Made by a program: the position numbers and the translations under genes. Positions 6,430 to 13,085 of a stretch of DNA of 18,453 nucleotides are shown here, in pieces; positions within the stretch are counted from its first letter, which is position 1; each line of letters opens with the position of its first letter. This stretch comes from Euryarchaeota archaeon SCGC AAA252-I15 (GTDB taxonomy: Archaea > Altiarchaeota > Altiarchaeia > IMC4 > SCGC-AAA252-I15), in assembly GCA_000402775.1 (NCBI GenBank), contig AQSC01000029.1, forward strand, positions 1-18,453, given 5' to 3'. Under the pieces are notes generated by a model. It made no database searches, was not told the DNA's origin, and saw only the letters and a program-made list of their open reading frames with translations.

Positions 6430-8184
6430 ATGACCAACCAACGTTTTCCTGAAAGAGCATTTAAAGACAAGTTAAGTGACCTAAGACATGCTTTAGTTAA
6501 TGCATCATATAAAACGGAAAATTGGATTATCCTGCTGCTTGTCATATTGAACATTACTTTGAGAATTCCGATAACCCCCCATCCCGCGGGATTTGATAGT
6601 TATGTCACAATTTGGGAGACTAAGAGTATGATAAACTCTCATGAACTGGTTCTTGGAACCGAACCGTGGGAAATTAAATGGGTTATGTTCACTTTATATG
6701 GGATACAAATCGGTCTGGAAAAGGGGGCTCACTTCCTCTACCCCTTCTCTAATCCGATACTATACCAACTTAATTACTCAACACTACACCAGTTCACGCA
6801 ATTAGGCTTAGAACAAACGCTTTTACTTATCTCCATACTGTGCGGTGTTCTCGGTTTTCTCACATCTTACCTAATGGGCAGGGAATTCGTCGAAAACAAG
6901 CTTATGGTATACGTAATCGCCTTCTTTTATTCAACATCCCCCGCATTCCTTTACATAACGTCCTGGCAGGGGACTCTTAGAATGCTTTTTACCGCGCTAT
7001 TCCCCCTCATATTGTGGTGTTTCTTCAAGTATCAGCGCAAGAAAGAGAAAAAATACATTATTTTTTCACTCTACCTGGCACTTGCACTATTTCTAATCCA
7101 CAGGATGGGCATGCTCTTACCACTCGCATTCCTAGGATTCATTTTCGCTCAAGCATATGTGAGAGTTTACGATTTTATTCAAAAAAGAATGCATCTGTTC
7201 AATAAGCAGCTTCCATACGTCCTCCCAGTCCTTTATCTGGTTTTTTTTGTGGGATTATCCATATACCCCTTCTTTTCAAATACCGGATTCTTTAAGACTT
7301 TCCGGTATGAGTATTCATCTGGACTCTTGACAGAAGGATTTCAAACACCCCGAATCATGTTAAACCTGGTAGTCGACTACTTTCAAAACGAAGGATTGTT
7401 CCTAATACTTGCATTAATAGGTTTCGTGATATTTTTAGAGAAACTTAAACGCCCGGTCAAAAACATAAATTATCTGGTAGTAGCATTCATCCTGCTTTTT
7501 ATGATGCCATTCCTCCTGCAAGGGGAATACACAACCCTCTACATATTAACTCCACTGAGCGTACTAGTCGCTCTCGGTTTCAAGGGAGTGTCTAGTTTCC
7601 TCGGATTGATGAATAATACACTGCATCTTAATTACAATGCAACCAGGGTATTCATAATCGGTGCGATCATTCTTTCAGTATCCTTTTCCATTTTAATGAA
7701 TAATTACCTCATTGTAACTCCACCTTCAGAATACCTTCAAATCAACAACTATATTGATGAGACTTCTATTGCTGCCGTGGAATACTTGGACACTCTCCCG
7801 GGCAGAGTGGCCCTGCCGTTGTTTATCAATCTAGCCGTGCATTTCGCATCAAGATCAAATTATCCCGATAAAATGGAGTTCACCTTGGATAATTACGGCT
7901 GGAGCTTGCACACCATCCAAAACATCCTCTATTTTACTGAAGGAAATTTCTCTCATGCCGTGGAATATGAACGATTCAAAGGAACTTGGGTTACTACGGC
8001 ATATATGGAACCTGGCTTGTCCCCTCTTCTTAAGGATTTGAATGCCGAAAAAGACAAGATTTACTCTAACGGCGCGATAGGGGTCTGGGAGTTGAGCCCC
8101 GATCCTAAAGACCTGGTGGAATTAAAAGACCAGTTAGAGGCAAACGCAGGATTCTACAAGGAATATAACAGACAACTTTATTAA
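6430..8184 (+). CDS. Polytopic membrane protein, GT-C-type glycosyltransferase-like
   Basis: A 584-residue protein with a charged cytoplasmic N-terminus, a first membrane helix near 32-48 and then roughly ten more hydrophobic segments up to about residue 420. A soluble C-terminal domain of about 160 residues follows. After helix 1 comes PHPAGFDSY with D56, the place where GT-C enzymes (ArnT, PMT, STT3/AglB relatives) carry the catalytic acidic residue in the first outer loop. A later LIHRMGML segment and a periplasm-like C-domain also fit this group. Such enzymes use polyprenyl-phosphate-linked sugars on the outer face of the membrane. I do not see WWDYG, so it is not a recognisable AglB oligosaccharyltransferase. 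It is divergent from the radical SAM gene and followed after 42 nt by the GT9 gene on the same strand. The exact family is uncertain. Confidence 0.75.
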   Translation: MTNQRFPERAFKDKLSDLRHALVNASYKTENWIILLLVILNITLRIPITPHPAGFDSYVTIWETKSMINSHELVLGTEPWEIKWVMFTLYGIQIGLEKGAHFLYPFSNPILYQLNYSTLHQFTQLGLEQTLLLISILCGVLGFLTSYLMGREFVENKLMVYVIAFFYSTSPAFLYITSWQGTLRMLFTALFPLILWCFFKYQRKKEKKYIIFSLYLALALFLIHRMGMLLPLAFLGFIFAQAYVRVYDFIQKRMHLFNKQLPYVLPVLYLVFFVGLSIYPFFSNTGFFKTFRYEYSSGLLTEGFQTPRIMLNLVVDYFQNEGLFLILALIGFVIFLEKLKRPVKNINYLVVAFILLFMMPFLLQGEYTTLYILTPLSVLVALGFKGVSSFLGLMNNTLHLNYNATRVFIIGAIILSVSFSILMNNYLIVTPPSEYLQINNYIDETSIAAVEYLDTLPGRVALPLFINLAVHFASRSNYPDKMEFTLDNYGWSLHTIQNILYFTEGNFSHAVEYERFKGTWVTTAYMEPGLSPLLKDLNAEKDKIYSNGAIGVWELSPDPKDLVELKDQLEANAGFYKEYNRQLY

Positions 8185-8226
8185 ATTATCTAGTATCTGA
8201 TAATTTCATATTCGGTTGGAAATAAT

Positions 8227-9216
8227 ATGGTTGAACGGATTCTTGTAATGGGTTTCGCAGGTATTGGAGACACTCTTTTAACGACTCCTACATTGTCTGC
8301 TTTACGGCGGAGTTTCCCAAAAGCCCGTATCACAGCAGTTGTGACTTTGAAAAGCCAGATGAACGTTTTGAAAAACAACCCTGACGTGGATGAATTATTA
8401 ACTGCGACTGGTGTTTGGAAAAATCCTTTAGTCTTATTGAAAACTCTGATCAAGCTTCGCAGTAAGAGGTTCGATGTTTCGATGACAGTTTATCCTTCGA
8501 CACGCATCTTATTCAACGTGCTCGCGTTTTCGAGCAGAGCAAAAAGACGGATTGTACACCAATATCCCGGGGATACTTTCCGGAAGTTTTCATTCCTTCA
8601 AAACGAGCAGGTTCCGCTCGTACTTTGTGGCCATAGTGTCGACCAGAATCTTGCGCTTCTCAAGCCGCTTGAAGTGAAACTGGATGAAAAAATGAAAGCT
8701 GGGTTAACCCTAAACGTAAGCGACGTAGAAATGCGGGCTGCCGAGGGGTTTCTCTCGGGGAACAATATTGCGCTCGCTGACATTCTCATCGGATTTCACG
8801 CCGGCTCGGGTGGTATGGAATACAAGCGGTGGCCTTTAGACCGGTTCATCACACTTGCCGAAAAATGTGTGGAAGAAATCGGATGCCACGTCATCTTTTT
8901 TTGCGGTCCTAGAGAAAGAGACGTTTCTCTTTCCGTGGAAAAATTGGGTGGCGGGAAAATCCACGTCTTCAAGGGTTCACTCGGAGAGACTGCGGCCTTA
9001 ATAAGCAAATGCGGGCTTTTCGTCTCGAACGACTCTGGGTTAATGCATGTCGCAGTATCCCAGAATGTTCCTGTTATCGGGATCTTCGGGCCCACAGACC
9101 CTGAAAAAACTGGACCATACACGAAAAATAAAGTTTTGGTGAAAAGTAGGATAGATTGCAGTCCATGCTATAATCCAAAAAAACTGGACCATACACGAAA
9201 AATAAAGTTTTGGTGA
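8227..9216 (+). CDS. GT9 heptosyltransferase-family glycosyltransferase, truncated by internal tandem repeat
   Basis: The protein begins RILVMGFAGIGDTLLTTP (GxGD loop 12-15), the standard ADP-heptose:LPS heptosyltransferase-family start. It has the C-domain motifs HAGSG (191-195), KRWP (200-203), SNDSGLMHVA (267-276) and GPTDPEKTGPY (288-298). These define the inverting GT-B family GT9, which adds heptose or related sugars from nucleotide donors. The native sequence runs to about residue 317 (DCSPCYNP). Then the second copy of a 74-bp repeat shifts the frame, adds 12 foreign residues ending KIKFW, and stops at 9214-9216. The original C-terminus is intact but out of frame at 9548-9670. With one repeat copy the gene would run 8227-9670 minus 370 nt, which is exactly 358 codons including the stop. 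The truncated product keeps the catalytic motifs but loses the Cys-containing tail, so activity is uncertain. Confidence 0.9.
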   Translation: MVERILVMGFAGIGDTLLTTPTLSALRRSFPKARITAVVTLKSQMNVLKNNPDVDELLTATGVWKNPLVLLKTLIKLRSKRFDVSMTVYPSTRILFNVLAFSSRAKRRIVHQYPGDTFRKFSFLQNEQVPLVLCGHSVDQNLALLKPLEVKLDEKMKAGLTLNVSDVEMRAAEGFLSGNNIALADILIGFHAGSGGMEYKRWPLDRFITLAEKCVEEIGCHVIFFCGPRERDVSLSVEKLGGGKIHVFKGSLGETAALISKCGLFVSNDSGLMHVAVSQNVPVIGIFGPTDPEKTGPYTKNKVLVKSRIDCSPCYNPKKLDHTRKIKFW

Positions 9217-9547
9217 AAAGTAGGATAGATTGCAGTCCATGCTATAATCCAAAAAAACTGGACCATACACGAAAAATAAAGTTTTGGTGAAAAGTAGGAT
9301 AGATTGCAGTCCATGCTATAATCCAAAAAAACTGGACCATACACGAAAAATAAAGTTTTGGTGAAAAGTAGGATAGATTGCAGTCCATGCTATAATCCAA
9401 AAAAACTGGACCATACACGAAAAATAAAGTTTTGGTGAAAAGTAGGATAGATTGCAGTCCATGCTATAATCCAAAAAAACTGGACCATACACGAAAAATA
9501 AAGTTTTGGTGAAAAGTAGGATAGATTGCAGTCCATGCTATAATCCA
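9104..9547 (+). repeat. Six perfect tandem copies of a 74-bp unit inside the GT9 gene
   Basis: The unit starts at AAAAAACTGG and ends at CTATAATCCA. Copies start at 9104, 9178, 9252, 9326, 9400 and 9474; TGGACC recurs at 9111, 9185, 9259, 9333, 9407 and 9481. All six appear identical base for base. The first copy is preceded by CCTG and the last followed by GATGAAC, which are both native gene sequence, so the array is a duplication of coding DNA rather than foreign insertion. Since 74 is not divisible by three, successive copies are read in different frames and the second copy ends the reading frame. Confidence 0.97.
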
Positions 9548-9670
9548 GATGAACATCGTAGATTCGACTGCAAGTTTCAAAGAAGCAAGTGTCTTGAAGA
9601 TATTACCGTCGATGAGATTTATTCCAAAGTCCAGAAAGGATTGTCCTCTTTTAAGACTGGAAATCACTGA
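9548..9670 (+). pseudogene. Displaced C-terminus of the GT9 gene
   Basis: In the frame that would follow directly from the last repeat copy, this region encodes DEHRRFDCKFQRSKCLEDIT, then VDEIYSKVQ and a tail ending KTGNH with TGA at 9668-9670. Together with DCSPC in the repeat this rebuilds the CxxC...C...CL pattern and the terminal helix usual at the end of GT9 proteins. It has no start codon of its own. The stop is 2 nt before the ATG of the next gene, so in the ancestral gene the two were probably translationally coupled. Confidence 0.85.
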
Positions 9671-9672
9671 AG

Positions 9673-11118
9673 ATGGGAAAAAAGATTCCTACTGGGGGAA
9701 AAATCCTCAATATTGCAGCCCTTTCATACCTGTCGGGTTTTTTCATTATACTATTTTTCGGCCAGTACCAGCTCTATTACGGTTTCGGGTGGATTCTGCT
9801 CTCACTCGGTTTTTTAGCTTTATTGCACTCTCTTTCATCCAGAAAAGCTTTCGTCACTTCCATCTCCGGCAAGTACAACAGAAACACAATACTGCTTCTT
9901 TTGTTTGTATCCTCTCTCTTGGTTCGTCTGATTTTCATCTCAAAGAACCCCCACTTGTCACTAGATGTCTACGGCTACAATCTCTCTGCTAACTTGCTGC
10001 ATTCGGCTCAACCCCCTTTTACTGGAAGCAGGGGATTTGCATATGCTCCCCTATCCTACTTCTTTTTCACGCTTGTCTATGCAGTATCCCCAAGCATATA
10101 TGCATTAAAGCTTTTTTTCATACTCGTTGACTCTTTGATACCGCTGGCCTTGTTTTTTACAGCGAGAGAATTCCTGGGTGAAACTCAATCAATGGTTGCC
10201 TCCATTGCGTATGTGATAAATCCGTTGAGTATCGCGGAGGTTGGTTGGAGCGGACACTGTGATAGCCTGCCTTCGCTTTTATTGGTTGTCTCATTTTTTT
10301 ACCTGCTAAAAAAGAGGTATTACTTGTCATGTCTTTTTTTCTCCGTCGCCACGATGACGAAATGGTATCCCCTGTTCTTATTACCGATTTACCTGTCTGT
10401 GGTCTACAAAGGAAAGGGGCTTAGGGCGTCTTTATCCTTTAGCCTGGTATTCCTTTTCATTTTCCTGCTTTGTTTTTCCCTTCTGACTGTCTGGTTTCCA
10501 ACTGAGTTTCCTCTTGCCTTGAAAGCGTTTTTAAAAAGCGGTGGAAATGTCTCCCTCTCCAGATCCATCAGTCAGTTAATTCCCAGGGTCGTGGGGTTAA
10601 TCGGATTCAATCTCCCAAACTTCCCTGTGGTCATCTCGTATTTGGTTTACTGTTACGCCATTAGTGTGTCACTTGCATACGCCGTAAAAATCGGTTTCAA
10701 AAAATTCGCCTATTCATCGGTAATACTACTATTTTCGATTCAGGCATGCACCTCGATATTCCTGAATCTGGGCGGTCTTTTCCTGCAATACGGTGAAGTA
10801 CCTCCTCTTCAAAGACTCTATCAAATGTTTTTTTCGATTCTCGTGCTGGTCCCAATTTACCTGCTCTTTAAGCACATACGACATTTTCCCAGAAAAGATA
10901 CATTAAGTCTGGATGAAAGCATATCCCTTGTGATTCTTTTGGTGATAATCGGGCAACCAGCATTCGCCCCCTGGTATTTCATCTGGGCCTTGCCTTTCCT
11001 ACTGTCTTTAAGTGAGAGGAGGATAAGCTTCTACTGGGTGATGATGCTGTTGTTCAGCCAGCCAACGGCGTATCAGTCAATATACAATCACTTCACAAGC
11101 TTTATGCCCGGATTGTGA
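9673..11118 (+). CDS. GT-C mannosyltransferase-like membrane protein (GT87 / PIG-M type)
   Basis: A 481-residue protein with about twelve hydrophobic segments. After two N-terminal helices and a third at about 72-90 comes LSLDVYGY with D98, the acidic loop residue of GT-C enzymes, then YAPLSYF (124-130). GHCDSLP (194-200) and MTKWYPLFLLP (228-238) follow; this GHxD...K-P pattern is typical of polytopic mannosyltransferases of the GT87 and GPI-mannosyltransferase-like groups. Such enzymes take polyprenyl-phosphate-mannose as donor, which a DPM-like enzyme encoded at 12331 could supply. The ATG lies 2 nt after the stop of the original GT9 frame. Because ribosomes on the present GT9 gene stop at 9216, coupling may be lost. 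The 3' end overlaps the convergent GT4 gene by 31 nt. Confidence 0.85.
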   Translation: MGKKIPTGGKILNIAALSYLSGFFIILFFGQYQLYYGFGWILLSLGFLALLHSLSSRKAFVTSISGKYNRNTILLLLFVSSLLVRLIFISKNPHLSLDVYGYNLSANLLHSAQPPFTGSRGFAYAPLSYFFFTLVYAVSPSIYALKLFFILVDSLIPLALFFTAREFLGETQSMVASIAYVINPLSIAEVGWSGHCDSLPSLLLVVSFFYLLKKRYYLSCLFFSVATMTKWYPLFLLPIYLSVVYKGKGLRASLSFSLVFLFIFLLCFSLLTVWFPTEFPLALKAFLKSGGNVSLSRSISQLIPRVVGLIGFNLPNFPVVISYLVYCYAISVSLAYAVKIGFKKFAYSSVILLFSIQACTSIFLNLGGLFLQYGEVPPLQRLYQMFFSILVLVPIYLLFKHIRHFPRKDTLSLDESISLVILLVIIGQPAFAPWYFIWALPFLLSLSERRISFYWVMMLLFSQPTAYQSIYNHFTSFMPGL

Positions 11119-12257
11119 AGGAGTTTGTGGTAGACCCCTTCAAGTCTGATAATTGATTCCTCTATTGAATATCGTGAGGCGGTAACCCGGGCATTATTGC
11201 GTAAACGAGACATTTTTTCTTTTTTCAAGATGAGCTCATTTAAGGCGAATGCGAGCTTTCCCGGACTCGCAGGTTCTATCAAAATCCCGTCTACTCCGTC
11301 GGTTATTTGTTCTGGTATTCCTCCGACGGAGGCTGCGATGACCGGCAGTCCCGCTCCCATGCCTTCAAGGGTGATTCTCGGAAAGTTTTCGGCGAGGGAA
11401 GGCACTACTAGGACGTCAGACACCTCGAAATAGCCTAAGATGTTCTCTCGTGAAGTCCAGCCTACAAAAGACATTTTTTCATTAATTCCAAGCTCTTTAG
11501 CCAGTTTTTCATACTCCCTTCTAAGAGGTCCCTCACCCACGATAGTGAGAAATAAATTAGTATGAGTTTCACTCACCTTATTTATTGACTGTAAAAGGAG
11601 GTCAAGACCTTTCTCCCGCACAAGCCTACCTACGAAAAGTATTCGGAAAGAATCCCATTCCTTTTTAGATTTTTTTATGGTGAAAACGTCCTCGTTTACT
11701 CCGACGGGAATCACTTCGATTTTTCCGGGTTTAATCCCCCATTTTCCAATCATCTTATCCTTCATGTACTTGCTTGGCGTGATGATTATGTCAGCCGACT
11801 TGGCCCCCAACTTCGCGATTCGGAGGTGAACGGCCCATAAAAAGCCGCTCAGCTTTTTCGGGTATTCTAAAACTTCCTTGAGTGTGTATGGATGTAAGTC
11901 TGCGTAGTGTATTTCCTGCACTACTGGAATGCCTTTCAGTCGACCGTATAGGTTGGCTAGAAAGGATTCAGCGTAGAAACTGTGGATTATTTCCGGTTTG
12001 ATTTCGGCTGTTTTTTTCAACCACCTCGCAGCCGAGAAAAAGTCGATTGGGCGCAGGTTTTTGTAGGCTGGTGTCTGATGCACGGTCACGTTCGGGGTTT
12101 TTTTCAGCGTCTCGTCTTTCCCCCCAACTATGACGTAGACCTCATGACTTTTTCCAGCTAGACCTCTGATTGTGTTTTCGAGTGTTATCTCGCCTCCCCC
12201 TGAGTGTGGGTCATCCAGGGAATATTTTAGGAAAGTGATTATTTTGCGTTTTTTCAT
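11088..12257 (-). CDS. GT4-family glycosyltransferase (GT-B fold)
   Basis: A 389-residue protein with an N-terminal Rossmann domain that has the SGGGE acceptor loop at 19-23. The donor domain has FVGRLVREKG (208-217, with R211 and K216 for phosphate binding), IVGEGP (239-244) and EX7E E290/E298 within ENFPRITLEGMGAG, followed by GGIPEQI. It is a complete, ordinary retaining nucleotide-sugar glycosyltransferase with no visible membrane anchor, probably acting at the cytoplasmic membrane face. It is a different subgroup from the GT4 gene at 1679-2902, lacking that protein's Cys cluster. It is divergent from the DPM-like gene, with a TATA-like box 24-33 nt upstream of ATG. Its last 31 nt overlap the tail of the convergent GT-C gene. 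Confidence 0.93.
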   Translation of the reverse strand: MKKRKIITFLKYSLDDPHSGGGEITLENTIRGLAGKSHEVYVIVGGKDETLKKTPNVTVHQTPAYKNLRPIDFFSAARWLKKTAEIKPEIIHSFYAESFLANLYGRLKGIPVVQEIHYADLHPYTLKEVLEYPKKLSGFLWAVHLRIAKLGAKSADIIITPSKYMKDKMIGKWGIKPGKIEVIPVGVNEDVFTIKKSKKEWDSFRILFVGRLVREKGLDLLLQSINKVSETHTNLFLTIVGEGPLRREYEKLAKELGINEKMSFVGWTSRENILGYFEVSDVLVVPSLAENFPRITLEGMGAGLPVIAASVGGIPEQITDGVDGILIEPASPGKLAFALNELILKKEKMSRLRNNARVTASRYSIEESIIRLEGVYHKLLHNPGIKLVK

Positions 12258-12280
12258 GAAATCGTTTAATTGATTGAGTC

Positions 12281-12290
12281 ATGTTATTTA
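12281..12290 (-). promoter_or_regulatory. Candidate box A for the GT4 gene at 12257
   Basis: On the minus strand the sequence is TAAATAACAT, preceded by GTT. It lies 24-33 nt upstream of the ATG with no Shine-Dalgarno site in between, fitting a leaderless transcript. Confidence 0.5.
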
Positions 12291-12298
12291 AACATTTC

Positions 12299-12308
12299 GT
12301 TAAATAGT
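12299..12308 (+). promoter_or_regulatory. Candidate box A for the DPM-like gene at 12331
   Basis: GTTAAATAGT is centred about 27 nt upstream of the ATG. GAGGT at 12318-12322 could also serve as a Shine-Dalgarno site about 8 nt before the start, so initiation could be leaderless or leadered. Confidence 0.4.
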
Positions 12309-12330
12309 ATTGGATTAGAGGTAGCTTAGT

Positions 12331-13044
12331 ATGGATTCTGTTTCGGTTGTTATACCCACCTATAATGAGGTGGAGATTATCGAGTCTCAGGTTAATCGGA
12401 TTCTCGATGCGATTCCCAAATTGCTTGAAGTCGTCGTCGTGGACGACGACTCTCCTGACGGTACTTGGAGGATTGTCGGCAAAATGGGGGAAGCCGACGA
12501 TAAGGTACGGCTCGTTCGAAGGATTTCAGAAAGGGGTCTTGCGTCTGCAATACGTAAAGGAGTTTCAGAATCTGGGGGAGACATCGTTATCTGGCTGGAC
12601 TGCGACCACAATCTAACTCCTTCTCTCGCTGAAAGTCTTTTGTCCGAAATTGAGGGGGGTGCTGACGTCTGCATCGCCTCAAGGTATGTCGAGGGGGGGC
12701 GGGAGCTTAGGGGTCTTGTGCAAAAGATTGCGAGCAGGTCTGTCAACCTTTTTGCGGGGATTGTTTTGGGCGGCTTCATACACGATTTTACCACAGGTTT
12801 TGTGGCCTCCAGGCGGAAGGTCCTTAACGAGGTTGGCTGGGGCTGTAAGGGGTATGGGGAATATTGCATCGAATTTCTGTATTCAGCCCATAAAAAAGGT
12901 TTTACAGTCCGTGAAGTGCCTTTCGTATGCGCGGCCAGGGATGCGGGAGCATCAAAAACCAATATGAATTTCCTAAAGTTTCTAATGCTCGGCCTGGATT
13001 ATGGTGTGCGCATAATACAGCTTAGGTTTCGCAGTTTCTTATAG
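12331..13044 (+). CDS. Polyprenyl(dolichol)-phosphate sugar synthase-like GT2 (DPM1-like)
   Basis: A 237-residue protein starting VSVVIPTYNE (4-13), with VVVDDDSPDGT (35-45), the signature of dolichol-phosphate mannose/glucose synthases. RGLASAIRKG (68-77) resembles the family's RxGL...G segment. The metal-binding DxD is DCD at 90-92 where DAD is usual. SRYVEGG (117-123), FTTGF and a late ASKT basic segment complete the pattern. There is no C-terminal membrane helix, so this is the short soluble DPM1-type rather than the form with GtrA-like helices. It likely transfers mannose or another hexose from a GDP or UDP donor to polyprenyl phosphate at the inner membrane face, supplying the GT-C enzymes at 6430, 9673 and 16155 (inference). 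The next gene follows after 41 nt with its own TATA-like box. Confidence 0.88.
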   Translation: MDSVSVVIPTYNEVEIIESQVNRILDAIPKLLEVVVVDDDSPDGTWRIVGKMGEADDKVRLVRRISERGLASAIRKGVSESGGDIVIWLDCDHNLTPSLAESLLSEIEGGADVCIASRYVEGGRELRGLVQKIASRSVNLFAGIVLGGFIHDFTTGFVASRRKVLNEVGWGCKGYGEYCIEFLYSAHKKGFTVREVPFVCAARDAGASKTNMNFLKFLMLGLDYGVRIIQLRFRSFL

Positions 13045-13050
13045 GATTCA

Positions 13051-13060
13051 TTAATATTTT
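13051..13060 (+). promoter_or_regulatory. Candidate box A for the radical SAM gene at 13086
   Basis: TTAATATTTT is centred about 31 nt before the ATG, and the short intergenic region has no Shine-Dalgarno match. This suggests independent, leaderless transcription despite the co-directional upstream gene. Confidence 0.4.
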
Positions 13061-13085
13061 CATTCATCCTAATCTTTCTATTCCA

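Noticed and set aside
9104..9547. CRISPR array
   Set aside because: The copies are directly contiguous and identical with no unique spacers, and the unit is native coding sequence of the surrounding gene.
9040..9667. Minus-strand open frames across the repeat array (for example 9464-9667)
   Set aside because: They arise from a 74-bp unit being read in shifting frames, have no start signals and only repeat the antisense of the GT9 gene.
12387..12962. 191-codon antisense frame inside the DPM-like gene
   Set aside because: It is rich in Ser/Pro/Thr with no recognisable motif and lies fully under a gene with clear GT2 motifs.
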